From positions 1 to 64,000 of the forward strand of contig NZ_QJUG01000007.1 of the NCBI RefSeq assembly GCF_003426775.1: a DNA stretch of 64,000 bases. The letters are read 5' to 3'. The translations under genes were made by a program, and so were the position numbers. Origin of the DNA: Allorhizocola rhizosphaerae. GTDB taxonomy: Bacteria > Actinomycetota > Actinomycetes > Mycobacteriales > Micromonosporaceae. Shown here one piece after another: positions 34,475 through 43,358 of the stretch (position 1 is its first letter; the number at the start of each line of letters is the position of its first letter). The notes below the pieces were generated by a model. It did no database searches. It was not told where the DNA came from and was given only the letters and a program-made list of their open reading frames with translations.

Positions 34475-36719
34475 CCACGAGACGCGTGGCCTCAGGCCAC
34501 GTGATGACGCCGTCGCGGGCGAGGCGGGTGGAAACGACGGCCACATGAGCGGTCAGCCCGCCCCGGTGCGGCCAATCGGCCTCGTCCTTGATCAAGTCGT
34601 CGACGGTGCAGCCATTCGCGGTGGCCCTGTTCGGTACCCCGCTGTCGACATCACGGATCGTCACGGTCGCCGACGGGTCGGGGTGCGGGCACGGGCCGGC
34701 CGGCAGGTCGTAGCGGAACAATTGGCTGCCGCTGCTGAAGTACACGTCTCCATTGCTGTGCACGGCCAGATGCGTGGCCGCTCCGGAGCGCAGGACATGC
34801 TTTTGCCCGCTGGCAAGGTCGAGGCGGAACACCTCATTGCCGGTCAGCACGCCGTAGAGCATCTCGTCGACGGCGTTGTAGGCCAGTTGCCCCGAGCCGC
34901 TCGTGCTGCCGCTGTAGGTGTGCCGGACGGTCACCTGCCGGCTGGCGGTGTCGACGGCGAACACCTCGCCGCCCGCGATGCCCCACAGCCTGCCCTGCCC
35001 GTCGAACGTGAGCGCGGGGATGGTCGGCTTTCCGGGCGCGGGCACCATCTCCCAGAGTTTGCGCCCTTCGGCGACCGACCACGCGAACACCTTCGCCTCC
35101 GGCTGCGTCGGCAACGTCGCGCTCTGTCCACTGTAGATGGACGTACCGCCGTAGATCACGCCGTCCCGGTAGGCCAGCGACACGATGCTCTGATCGGTGA
35201 CGACGTGGCGCGTCTTCGAGATCAGGGCGCCGGTCGTCGTGTCCCATATGGCCAGTACCCCGCCGAGGTGCCCGAGGTCCGGCATTGTCCCGACGGCGAG
35301 CAGGTTGCCCGCGCCGACCAGCGCCCGCGGCCGGATCTGCAGCTCGGGCTTGAGGTCGAACAGGCGCAACGGGTTCTGGTCCGGCACCGGTTCGGGGCTT
35401 GGTGAGTACTCGCTGCTGTTCCACGGCTTGGTCGGATCGTAGGAGTAGACGCGGGCGTCAGGGTACGCCCCGATGTAGAGCCGGCCGCCGTGGCCGAGCA
35501 TGTCCTCGCTCTGCGAGAAGGTGTGGAACTCCTCGGTGCGGCCGGTGTCGGGGTGGACCGCGGCGAACCCGCCGTTGAGGAACCCGCCGGCGTAGACGCG
35601 CCCGTCCGGGCCTTCGGCCAGCGCGGTGATGTCGATCGGTTCGCCGGCAATGGTGGTCGGCACGAACGAACGCGCCCCCGTGGTGGGGTTGTAGCGGAAC
35701 ATCATGCCCCGCCACAGCAGCCCCACGATGCTGCGGCCCGGATAGTCGGGCAGGCCGAGCTCGGCCCAGCCGATGCCACGAGAATTGGCGACGCGGCCGA
35801 TGAACGGCATGCCGGTGCCGGTCTCGCTGCCGTCCCCGGGGTCGTAGCGGATCAGCTCGCCGGACCGGATCAGGTACACGCGGCCCTGCTCGTCGGCCGG
35901 CGGAACCTCCAGCCCGTGCACGTTGTCGATGCGGTCGATCCACTGGCCGGTGACGAGGTCGTAGACGAATAGCGGGTTGGGGAAGGCGGTGCCATAGCGC
36001 ACGTAGAGGTGGTCGCCGACGATGTCCACGTCATACACCCAGTCCGCGGTGACATCGCGGCCCGGCGGGTCGGGCAGCTGCCGCTTGGCGCCAGTGGCGA
36101 TGTCGACCTCGAACATCTTGGCGGGCGGGTTGGTACCAGCGTAGATCTTGCCCTGGTAGACCGCGAGGCTGCGGACGTATTGGTGCCCGGGTGACAGTTG
36201 GCCGTAGTCGCGGTACTGGCCCGTGCCGGGGTTGTAGGAGAACAGTTTGCCGTTGGGCGACGTGCCACCGTACACAATGGACTGCTCGTCCGTTGCCACA
36301 TCCCACACGAAGGTCTCGGAGGCGATCGGCTTGCCGAGGTCCACCACCCCCGTGGCGGCGGTCCAGCGGAACAGCTTGCTGCCGCCGTAGGTTCCGACAT
36401 AGACGCTGCCGTCGGGCGCGGAGTCCACGGCCCACGAGCCGCCGGCGCCGGGCAGGTCCAGGCGCGCGATCGCTTCGCCCGTCGCCGGGTCGACGGCGTT
36501 GAGGTGTGCGGGGGCGCCGGAAGAGGCGCTCCAGAGCACGGTCCGGCCGCCCGGTCCGGGGGCCACTGTGCCGCCGACGAGCAGAACATCCTGTAAAGGC
36601 ACGCCAAGCGACGAGATGCGCTCGCCCTCGTTCGCCGATCCGGCGCCACCGCCGGCCGCCACGAGGACGGTGGCCGCGAGTGCCGCGGTCGTGGTGGCCG
36701 CCAGCCACCTGCTTTTCAT
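34446..36719 (-). CDS. Secreted beta-propeller protein A
   Basis: A 757-residue exported protein. The signal peptide (MKSRWLAATTTAALAATVLVAAGG) is followed by about 11 repeats of PQQ/SMP-30-like blades (PDGSVYVGTYGGSKLFRW, YGGTSPNGKLFSYNPGTG, GRVYAGGFLNGGFAAVHPDTG, LWGIAGGEVFAVDT). A C-terminal helical tail (about 690-757, NRATANGCTVDDLIKDEADW) follows. It is clearly paralogous to the protein at 37947. Beta-propellers of this size occur in polysaccharide lyases and binding proteins, but no catalytic motif can be assigned. GGGAGG lies 7 nt before ATG 36719, and a CGGTC-GGACC site lies just upstream, tying it to the sugar operon. Confidence 0.75.
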   Translation of the reverse strand: MKSRWLAATTTAALAATVLVAAGGGAGSANEGERISSLGVPLQDVLLVGGTVAPGPGGRTVLWSASSGAPAHLNAVDPATGEAIARLDLPGAGGSWAVDSAPDGSVYVGTYGGSKLFRWTAATGVVDLGKPIASETFVWDVATDEQSIVYGGTSPNGKLFSYNPGTGQYRDYGQLSPGHQYVRSLAVYQGKIYAGTNPPAKMFEVDIATGAKRQLPDPPGRDVTADWVYDVDIVGDHLYVRYGTAFPNPLFVYDLVTGQWIDRIDNVHGLEVPPADEQGRVYLIRSGELIRYDPGDGSETGTGMPFIGRVANSRGIGWAELGLPDYPGRSIVGLLWRGMMFRYNPTTGARSFVPTTIAGEPIDITALAEGPDGRVYAGGFLNGGFAAVHPDTGRTEEFHTFSQSEDMLGHGGRLYIGAYPDARVYSYDPTKPWNSSEYSPSPEPVPDQNPLRLFDLKPELQIRPRALVGAGNLLAVGTMPDLGHLGGVLAIWDTTTGALISKTRHVVTDQSIVSLAYRDGVIYGGTSIYSGQSATLPTQPEAKVFAWSVAEGRKLWEMVPAPGKPTIPALTFDGQGRLWGIAGGEVFAVDTASRQVTVRHTYSGSTSGSGQLAYNAVDEMLYGVLTGNEVFRLDLASGQKHVLRSGAATHLAVHSNGDVYFSSGSQLFRYDLPAGPCPHPDPSATVTIRDVDSGVPNRATANGCTVDDLIKDEADWPHRGGLTAHVAVVSTRLARDGVITWPEATRLVVTAARYEAQ

Positions 36720-36738
36720 CGATATTCCTCCCTTGTAG

Positions 36739-36760
36739 ATTTCGGTCCGGTCCTTAAAGC
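36739..36760. promoter_or_regulatory. CGGTC-GGACC operator, copy 3
   Basis: ATTTCGGTCCGGTCCTTAAA lies 20-40 bp upstream of the beta-propeller A start, where it would overlap the promoter or 5' end. Its first nine bases are identical to the reverse complement of copy 2; the second half is weaker. Confidence 0.45.
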
Positions 36761-36797
36761 TAGAGAGCACGAACAGCAGGCGTCAAGGAGGGGAGAA

Positions 36798-37874
36798 ATG
36801 TCATCACGCTATGTAGCGGTGATCCGCGGGGTCGTCGCTGCCGCCCTCGCGGTCACGGCCGGAGCGGTCTTCGTGCCCGGATCCGCGTCCGCCGCAACAC
36901 TTCCGGGCGACAAGGCCAACTATGTCGTTGCCATGGGGCACCTCGCCGACAACTTCCGGGGCAACTGGGTCCGGCTCGGCACCTATGAGTTCAAAACCAC
37001 CGGCACGGTGACCGCCCGGATGTGGTTGTGGTCGCAGACCAGCCCCGTCTCGCGGGTCGGCACGGGCACCACCCCGGACAGCTCGTGCTCGACCACGTCG
37101 GGCTCGTCGACCAGCCGCGTGCGCACGTGCGAAATCCTCACCGCGGGCGGCTTCACCAGCACCGCGCCGGAGACCCGCACCGGCACGTTTACCACGTCAA
37201 CGCAGACGGTGGGTGGCGTGCCGACCCAGGTCGTGAGCATCAGCTGGCAGGTCAGTGGAGCGTGGACGGACGAGTGGTATGTCCGCAAGGATGCGGGCGG
37301 GCTGTTGTCCAGATTGGACTTCAAGTACAACACCAAAGCCCTTTATGGATATGGGTACGGAAGCAATGCCGCGCTGACCACGCGGCGCGCGATGAGTTCG
37401 GTTGTCGCCTTCCCGGGCACCCTCCAGCTGGATCAGTACGGTTGGTCCAAGGACAACGTCGCCTACTCTGACGGGGTCTTCCAGCACACCTCGTTTCGCA
37501 CCTGTGACGTCACGACGCACTGCATCACATATGTGCAACCGTCGTCGTCTCGGGCCTGCCAGAACGACGGCGGTTGCCCCGAATACGGCGGCGGCACGGG
37601 CCCAAACGTCACCTCCATCCAGTACTACATCAGCAAGATGTCAAGCTACGACAGGCGCGATTCGCTGTGGCACTGGTGCACCTGCCTGGCGATGGAGCAG
37701 GGCCGGTTCTGCTACACCGGCAATTCCCACGTCAAGCCGATGCTGCAAATCATCGACGACACCGGGGCTTTCCGCGGCTGGGTCGGCGTCGAGGCATCGT
37801 TCTATCCCCGAGACACCAGCGAATACCGCGACCGCGACATGATCTCCGTCTTCCGGCTGAGTGACTTCAGGTAA
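36798..37874 (+). CDS. Secreted Cys-containing protein of unknown function
   Basis: A 358-residue exported protein. The signal peptide (1-32, ending SASA) is followed by a beta-rich body with LADNFRGNWVRLGTYEFKTTG, TARMWLWSQ and an area with several cysteines (SFRTCDVTTHCITYV, RACQNDGGCPEY, HWCTCLAMEQGRFCYTG). I do not recognise the family. The cysteine number suggests disulfides in an extracellular protein. GGAGGGGAG lies just before the ATG. It is divergent from beta-propeller A, and operator copy 3 lies between them, so co-control is possible. Confidence 0.7.
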   Translation: MSSRYVAVIRGVVAAALAVTAGAVFVPGSASAATLPGDKANYVVAMGHLADNFRGNWVRLGTYEFKTTGTVTARMWLWSQTSPVSRVGTGTTPDSSCSTTSGSSTSRVRTCEILTAGGFTSTAPETRTGTFTTSTQTVGGVPTQVVSISWQVSGAWTDEWYVRKDAGGLLSRLDFKYNTKALYGYGYGSNAALTTRRAMSSVVAFPGTLQLDQYGWSKDNVAYSDGVFQHTSFRTCDVTTHCITYVQPSSSRACQNDGGCPEYGGGTGPNVTSIQYYISKMSSYDRRDSLWHWCTCLAMEQGRFCYTGNSHVKPMLQIIDDTGAFRGWVGVEASFYPRDTSEYRDRDMISVFRLSDFR

Positions 37875-37908
37875 CGAGCCGACGGGGTTGCCGGGCACGC
37901 GTCCTCCG

Positions 37909-37930
37909 TATTACGGTCAGGACCATATTC
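37909..37930. promoter_or_regulatory. CGGTC-GGACC operator, copy 4
   Basis: ATTACGGTCAGGACCATATT lies 17-38 bp upstream of beta-propeller B. It shares ATTNCGGTCAGGACC with the reverse complement of copy 2 and ends just before the GGGAGG ribosome-binding site, where a bound repressor would block transcription. Confidence 0.55.
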
Positions 37931-37946
37931 CTAACCGGGAGGTCGC

Positions 37947-39965
37947 ATGCTCGGCAAAACGCTCCGGCTGATTGTGGGGACGGCGCTCGCGGTGTCCGTG
38001 GGCGCCGTGCCCGCGGCCCAGGCCGCCCCGACCACCACCACCACGGCCGCACCGCCCACCGGATGCGGTTTCCAAGCCCTCGGCACGCTGCCGCTCAGCG
38101 AAACCACGACCGCGGGCACGGCGCTGGACGCCGACCACCCGTCCGGTCCGCGCGTCTACTCGGTCACCTCAAGCGCTACCCGGGCCGTGCTCGGCGTGCG
38201 CGACGCCGTGACCGGCGAGCTGCTGCACGAGGCCGGATTGCCTGGCGCGCTTGGCTCCTGGGCGGTCACCGTGGCCGCCGACCATCGCGTCTATGTCGGC
38301 AGCTACTCGGCGGGCCGGCTCTACAGCTACGATCCGGCCACACAGCAAGTCAAAGATTTGGGGGTACCCATTCCGGGCGACACCTTCATCTGGACGGTGG
38401 CCGCTGCTCCGGACGGAAGCGTGTGGGGCGGCACCTCGTACCACGGCCATGTGTTCCGCCACGATCCGGCGACGGGCGTCACCACCGACCTCGGCACGCC
38501 CATCCCCGGCGAGCAGTTCGTGCGCGACCTCGCCATCGGTGAGGACGGCACGGTGTATGCGGGCATCGGCTCGATGACGATGGCCGTGGCCGTCCTCGAC
38601 CCGGCGGGAAACGTGCGCGAGCGGATCGCGCCGCCCGGCGGTGTCGGCACGTCCGGATACGCCTACGACGTCGACGTGGTGGGCGATCGCTTGCTGGTCC
38701 GTTTCCAGAACACGGCCGGCGAGGGGTGGTTCGCCACATACCACCTCGCGGATCGGCGGTGGAGCACTCCGGTGTCCGAAGTGGACAGCCTCACGATCGG
38801 CGGGGGCCGGCACGGCAACGACATCCACCTCGTGCGGCAGGGTGAGCTGACCGCCTACGACCTGCAGACAGGATCGTTGCGCGGCACGGGTTTCACCGAC
38901 CTGGGCGACGGCGCGCCGCGACCCCTCGGCTGGATCCACGTCCCCGGTGCCCGCGGCCAGACCCTCGTCGGCACCGCCTCCGGAGGCGGGATGTGGCACT
39001 ACCGCCCGCACGAAGGCACCGGCCGCCGCATCGAGACCACGCTGACCGCGCAAGCCGTGGCGATCCGCTCCCTGGCCGCCGGGCCGGACGGGCTCGTCTA
39101 CGCGGGCGGGTTCTTCAGCGGCGGTCTCGCCACCTTTGACCCCGCCAGTGGAAACACCGTGGGGCGCAAGGGGATCGGCCAGATCGAGGGCATGATCGCG
39201 CACGGCGGCAAGATGTACCTCGGCGTGTACCCGAACGCGCGCGTGTACGAATACGATCCGAGCGTGCCTTGGCAGCGCGGCAGCAACCCGCGGCTGCTGT
39301 TCGAGCTGGGCTCGCAGGAGCAGAGCCGGCCGTTCGCCTGGGCCTCGGCCGGTGAGTACGTCGCGTTCGGCACCGTGCCGCAGGCAGGCGCCGTGGGCGG
39401 CGCACTCGGCCTGTACCACCCGGCCACCGGCGAGACCCGCGTCAGACGCGACATCGTGCCCGGCCACAGTGTCGTCGGCCTGGCATACCGCGACGGCGTC
39501 GTCTACGGCACCACGTCGACGTGGGGTGGCACCAACCAACCACAGGACGACGCCGCCGTGGCCTTCGCCTACGACATCGCGGCGGATCGCGTGCTGTGGC
39601 AGACCGCGCCGGTACCGGGTGATCTCGCGCTCGGCGCGATCGCCTTCGCGCCCGACGGAAAGCTGTGGGGACTGACGGTCGACGCACTGTTCGAACTGGA
39701 CCCGGCGACCGGGGCCACGCTGCGGTACCAGAAATTCGCCTCTTATCCATGGGACCGCGTCGACCACGTCTGGGTGGACACCTACCTGGAGCTCGCCGCC
39801 GATGGCACGCTCTATGGCAAGGTGCAGGGCCGCACCTACCGCATCGCCCGCGACACCATGACGCTGAGCCAGATCGTCCGCCCGACCTCCATCATGGTGA
39901 AGGGCCCGGACGGCCACCTCTACCTCTCCCGTGACCAGAACTTCTTCACGTACCGCATCTGCTGA
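37947..39965 (+). CDS. Secreted beta-propeller protein B (paralogue of A)
   Basis: A 672-residue exported protein. The signal peptide ends AQAA and a Thr-rich linker follows. Repeated blades run from there, such as ALGSWAVTVAADHRVYVGSY, YDPATQQVKDLGVPIPGDTF, VYAGGFFSGGLATFDPASG and LWGLTVDALFELDPATG. Blade-by-blade resemblance to the protein at 34446 shows a duplication, but B lacks A's C-terminal helical tail. GGGAGG is 5 nt before the ATG. Operator copy 4 overlaps the promoter region. Substrate or ligand is unknown; carbohydrate binding or lysis would fit the setting (inference). Confidence 0.75.
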   Translation: MLGKTLRLIVGTALAVSVGAVPAAQAAPTTTTTAAPPTGCGFQALGTLPLSETTTAGTALDADHPSGPRVYSVTSSATRAVLGVRDAVTGELLHEAGLPGALGSWAVTVAADHRVYVGSYSAGRLYSYDPATQQVKDLGVPIPGDTFIWTVAAAPDGSVWGGTSYHGHVFRHDPATGVTTDLGTPIPGEQFVRDLAIGEDGTVYAGIGSMTMAVAVLDPAGNVRERIAPPGGVGTSGYAYDVDVVGDRLLVRFQNTAGEGWFATYHLADRRWSTPVSEVDSLTIGGGRHGNDIHLVRQGELTAYDLQTGSLRGTGFTDLGDGAPRPLGWIHVPGARGQTLVGTASGGGMWHYRPHEGTGRRIETTLTAQAVAIRSLAAGPDGLVYAGGFFSGGLATFDPASGNTVGRKGIGQIEGMIAHGGKMYLGVYPNARVYEYDPSVPWQRGSNPRLLFELGSQEQSRPFAWASAGEYVAFGTVPQAGAVGGALGLYHPATGETRVRRDIVPGHSVVGLAYRDGVVYGTTSTWGGTNQPQDDAAVAFAYDIAADRVLWQTAPVPGDLALGAIAFAPDGKLWGLTVDALFELDPATGATLRYQKFASYPWDRVDHVWVDTYLELAADGTLYGKVQGRTYRIARDTMTLSQIVRPTSIMVKGPDGHLYLSRDQNFFTYRIC

Positions 39966-40165
39966 AGCGACAACAGGTCCTTCTCCGCTCGACAACCGGT
40001 CGCGGGATCGATGACTGCGAAAGCGTCACGGAAGCGGCGTGGAAGCCGGATGGAAGTGCGCTCACCCATGCTGGCTTTGGTGTGCTGTCCCGGCGACGTG
40101 GCCGGGACACACGACCGAGACGTGCGGGTGGCAGACGCCGTCCAACCGGACCTGGGAGGAACCCA

Positions 40166-41758
40166 ATGCGGATCACACACGGCGCGATCGCTGTCGCGCT
40201 CACGGCGGCGTTGCTGGGCTTACCGGCAACGCAGGCCACAGCCGTGCCGGGCGGCACGGCGAGTCCACCGCCGCTGCAGTGTGTCGACAACGGAACGAGC
40301 GGCAACCGCGTACAGGTGCTCTACACGTACGAACCCGGCACGAGCCGCCTAGCGGAGCGGGAGCCGGTGATGCGCGCGGCGGCCTGGGTCGCGCAGCAGA
40401 ACATCAACGACAGCGCCCGGCGCGACGGCGCGCAGCGCTGGCTGAAGTACCTGACCACCTCCACCGGATGCCAGCTCGTCATCAACTCCGTGCAGGTGCC
40501 GGCCGGGTCCACCAACGGCGGCGGGTTTCTCGACACGCTGAAGGCCATGGGCTACAACCTCCCCGGGCGCACATACGTGATCCTGTCGGAGAACCATCGC
40601 CTCAGCTGCGCGGGCACCGTTAACGACGGCGTCAACAACGACAGCACACCGAGCACGTCCAATCTGCACAACAGCAAGACGTGGTGGATCACCTTCCAGC
40701 CGTCATGCTTCACCGGGCACACGGTGACGCACGAGCTCGCGCACGCGCTCGGTGGCGTGCTGCCGGGGGCGCCGCACTGGGTCGACGGCAGCCACTGCAA
40801 CGACGGCAACGAGACGCTCTGCCAGGACACGGCCACCGTGGCGTGTCCCGATCCTCTGGCGGTGCGCATGCTCGACTGCGGCCGCGACGACTACTTCGCC
40901 GTCAACCCGCAAGGGTCGTATCTGCCCACGCACTTCAACGCCGCACTGCACAGCCTCTACCTGCAGGCCGGTTCCAGCGTGTCGCCGTTGACGACGATCC
41001 CGCCGCTCGCGCCGCAGGTTCTGCGCGCCACCGATGTCGAGGGCACCTCGATCGCGTTCAGCTTCCTTCCGAGCATGCTGCCGATCGGCGGTGGGTACAC
41101 CATGGACTACCAGTTGCTGCGCAACGGCACCGTTGTCGCGACGGTGCCCGGTTGGCAGACAACCGTGCGCCTGACCGGCCTGACCACGAACACCTCGGCC
41201 ACGTACACCGTCCGCCATCGCATCACCGTCAACGGGACCGTCCGGACCTCACCGGTGTCGCAGCCGCTGACCGTCACGACCAACAGCAGCACGGCTCCGG
41301 CAGGACAGGCGGAGAACGGCGCCGTGCTGATGCTCACCAACGACGTGACCGACCCGTCCGGACCGAAGCTGGCGATGGACCTGTATTCGTTCAGCGAGAA
41401 CGACAACGCCAACATCGTGCAATGGCCCGCCAACGGCCTGCACAACCAGCAGTGGAGGCTCACGACGTCGGGCAGCGGCTACACGATCCGCAGCCAGCAC
41501 AGCCTCAAGTGCCTGACACCGCTGAACGGCGGCACGGCCCCAGGCACCGACGTGGTGCAGTCGCCGTGCACGGGTGCGGCCGCGCAGCAGTGGGCCTTCA
41601 GCACCATCTCCGGTGTGACGTACCAGATTCGCTCCATCGCCGCGAACCTGTGCGTCCAGGCCGCGGGGGCCGGCACCGGCGGCGGGACGAGGCTCGTGCT
41701 CGCCGCGTGCTCCACAAGCGAGCCGACCCAGCGCTGGACGAGCAACCGCATCGCCTGA
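40166..41758 (+). CDS. Secreted zincin-type metalloprotease with FN3-like and ricin B lectin domains
   Basis: A 530-residue exported protein. The signal peptide ends ATQATA. The N-terminal domain has the zinc motif HTVTHELAHALGGVLPGAPHW (HExxHxxG). A fibronectin-like segment (about 290-400, TYTVRHRITVNGTVRTSPVS) follows. The C-terminal ricin-type beta-trefoil (about 410-530) shows QxW signatures QQWRL, QQWAF and QRWTS. It is expected to be an extracellular protease anchored to glycans. GGGAGG precedes ATG 40166, and an upstream in-frame start at 40082 lacks this. A strong hairpin follows the gene. Confidence 0.85.
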   Translation: MRITHGAIAVALTAALLGLPATQATAVPGGTASPPPLQCVDNGTSGNRVQVLYTYEPGTSRLAEREPVMRAAAWVAQQNINDSARRDGAQRWLKYLTTSTGCQLVINSVQVPAGSTNGGGFLDTLKAMGYNLPGRTYVILSENHRLSCAGTVNDGVNNDSTPSTSNLHNSKTWWITFQPSCFTGHTVTHELAHALGGVLPGAPHWVDGSHCNDGNETLCQDTATVACPDPLAVRMLDCGRDDYFAVNPQGSYLPTHFNAALHSLYLQAGSSVSPLTTIPPLAPQVLRATDVEGTSIAFSFLPSMLPIGGGYTMDYQLLRNGTVVATVPGWQTTVRLTGLTTNTSATYTVRHRITVNGTVRTSPVSQPLTVTTNSSTAPAGQAENGAVLMLTNDVTDPSGPKLAMDLYSFSENDNANIVQWPANGLHNQQWRLTTSGSGYTIRSQHSLKCLTPLNGGTAPGTDVVQSPCTGAAAQQWAFSTISGVTYQIRSIAANLCVQAAGAGTGGGTRLVLAACSTSEPTQRWTSNRIA

Positions 41759-41776
41759 CCGCAATCAGTCCAGAAT

Positions 41777-41809
41777 CCGGGCGCGCCATCGCGAGGATGG
41801 CGCGCCCGG
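41777..41809 (+). terminator. Terminator of the metalloprotease gene
   Basis: A perfect 14-bp stem (CCGGGCGCGCCATC with GATGGCGCGCCCGG) has a 5-nt loop and begins 18 nt after the stop. Confidence 0.8.
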
Positions 41810-41879
41810 CCCTTCCTGTCACTGTTGCACGCGTTTCCCTCGCCTCGCGGTTGGAAAAGAGACCTGGAGGGGAGAGAAG

Positions 41880-42012
41880 ATGTTCAATTCCCGGCTCAAC
41901 AGCAAAAACGGATCGCGCCATCGACTTCCATGAGGGTGACGCTATCGACGGGCCGGGGCTGAAGAGGCTTGTCCGCGAAGCCGTGGAGCTGAACAAATCA
42001 GCCGCCGAGTAG
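41880..42012 (+). pseudogene. Small ORF frameshifted at an A5 run
   Basis: A very strong ribosome-binding site (TGGAGGGGAGAGAAG) precedes ATG 41880. The zero frame stops after 17 codons. If one A of the AAAAA run at 41904-41908 is removed, the product is about 43 residues ending RAIDFHEGDAIDGPGLKRLV then REAVELNKSAAE, which looks like the C-terminal part of DUF1801/YdeI-type proteins. It is either a remnant, a sequencing error, or a frameshifting site. The YdeI-family gene next to it supports a shared origin. Confidence 0.35.
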
Positions 42013-42023
42013 CCTCGGCGGCA

Positions 42024-42332
42024 TCATTTCCTCGATTTTCTGCTGAGCACATATTGCACCGAGGGGCTGATGGGCTTATCCGTGCGGTGAATGCAGCCGA
42101 TCCAGCAACATGGTCGGCGCTTGCCTTCCTTCAGCTCCGCGGACACCCGTTCGACGTGCTCTCTTCTTGTCTCCGGCTTTTTCACGCTGATGGTCCAGCA
42201 GATCCATTCATTGCGCGCCAGCGGCGTAAGGTCTTCCCACGCCGCCAGTGCCTTCGGGTCAGAGGCGAGGACTCCCCGCAAATCGTCCGGCACGTCGTGT
42301 ACCACACCGCCGGAGACTTCCTCCTGAACCAT
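42024..42332 (-). CDS. YdeI/OmpD-associated family protein
   Basis: A 102-residue protein. VPDDLRGVLASDPKALAAWE is followed by LARNEWICWTISVKKPETRR and GKRRPCCWIGCIHR, the pattern of the YdeI/OmpD-associated (bacteriocin-protection-like) family. The biochemical role is unknown. Family proteins are either stand-alone at this size or carry an extra DUF1801 domain. The short frameshifted gene on the other strand resembles the latter. The start at 42332 has no clear SD. Confidence 0.75.
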   Translation of the reverse strand: MVQEEVSGGVVHDVPDDLRGVLASDPKALAAWEDLTPLARNEWICWTISVKKPETRREHVERVSAELKEGKRRPCCWIGCIHRTDKPISPSVQYVLSRKSRK

Positions 42333-42382
42333 GCGCCTGACTTTACGCCACGACCGCCCACCAGCCGCCTACAGCGAGGTGC

Positions 42383-42622
42383 TCGGCGAGCACGGCCGAG
42401 GTGCGGATCCGCTATCTGGAACACAGCCTGGAAGTGGAGATCAACGACGACGGTCGCGGCGCAGGCTCGGCGCCCGGGGCGGGTCTGGGGCTGGTCGGGA
42501 TGCGCGAGCGCGTGGCCGTGCACGCCGGCGACCTCCACGCCGGACCCCGCCGTGACGGTGGATTTCAGGTGCGGGCACGTTTCCCGCTCACGGAACGGCC
42601 GGCTGCGGCGGTCTCCTCTTGA
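42383..42622 (+). pseudogene. 3' remnant of a NarL-type sensor histidine kinase
   Basis: This frame reads ASTAEVRIRYLEHSLEVEIN, then DDGRG and GAGLGLVGMRERVAVHAGDL, ending RARFPLTE. It is the end of a HATPase_c domain, from just after the N-box to the C-terminus. The dimerisation domain, H-box and sensor part (normally 300 or more residues) are absent, and the YdeI gene begins 50 bp upstream. A deletion has therefore removed the kinase. Its stop TGA overlaps the region of the response-regulator start. Confidence 0.75.
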
Positions 42623-42630
42623 GCGGCGAG

Positions 42631-43302
42631 ATGATCAGGGTCGTCCTGGTGGACGATCAGGACCTGGTCCGCGCCGGGTTCCGTGTCATCCTCGGGAGCG
42701 AGGACGGCATCGACGTGGTCGGCGAGGCCCGCAACGGCGCCGAGGCGATCGACCTGGTGGCGGCGCTGCGCCCTGATGTGGTGCTGATGGACGTGCAAAT
42801 GCCCGATGTGGACGGTCTGGACGCCACCCGGCGGATCCTCGCCCGCGCCCCGGATTCTGACTGGCCGGTCAGGGTGGTGATCCTGACGACCTTTGATCGC
42901 GACGACTACCTCTTCGAGGCGTTGAAGGCCGGGGCCAGCGGGTTTCTGCTCAAGAACGCTCGCCCGGAGGACCTGATCGACGCGGTACGCGTGGTGGCGC
43001 GCGGGGACGCGCTGCTCTCACCTGAGGTCACCCGGCGGGTCATCGAACGGTTCAGCGCTCCCCAGCCGCTCCCCCGGCCACACCGGCCCACAGAGCTGAC
43101 CGAGCGCGAATATGAGGTCCTTGTCGCGCTGGCAAGAGGGGCGACCAATGCCGAGATCGCCGAACAGCTCCATGTCGGCGAAACCACCGTCAAGACCCAT
43201 GTGTCCCGGGTGCTGGCGAAACTGGGGCTGCGCGACCGGACCCAGGCCGTCGTGTACGCATACGAAAACGGCGTCGTCGCGCCTCCTTCACGCGGAGGAT
43301 GA
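42631..43302 (+). CDS. NarL/LuxR-family response regulator (orphaned)
   Basis: A 223-residue two-component regulator. The receiver domain has acidic pair Asp8-Asp9, phospho-acceptor Asp54 (VLMDVQMP), the conserved Thr (VILTTF) and Lys (GASGFLLKNA). A LuxR-type helix-turn-helix occupies the C-terminus (LTEREYEVLVALARGATNAE, ETTVKTHVSRVLAKLGLRDR). Its cognate kinase is truncated immediately upstream, so phosphorylation must come from elsewhere or be lost. ATG 42631 gives the family-typical MIRVVLVDDQ; TTG 42619 is possible. It probably controlled the ABC pair that follows. Confidence 0.92.
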   Translation: MIRVVLVDDQDLVRAGFRVILGSEDGIDVVGEARNGAEAIDLVAALRPDVVLMDVQMPDVDGLDATRRILARAPDSDWPVRVVILTTFDRDDYLFEALKAGASGFLLKNARPEDLIDAVRVVARGDALLSPEVTRRVIERFSAPQPLPRPHRPTELTEREYEVLVALARGATNAEIAEQLHVGETTVKTHVSRVLAKLGLRDRTQAVVYAYENGVVAPPSRGG

Positions 43303-43358
43303 ACCGATCGTTCCCGCGCCGGACGCCGGGCACGCGGCCGTCTGCCTAGCCTTGCGGC

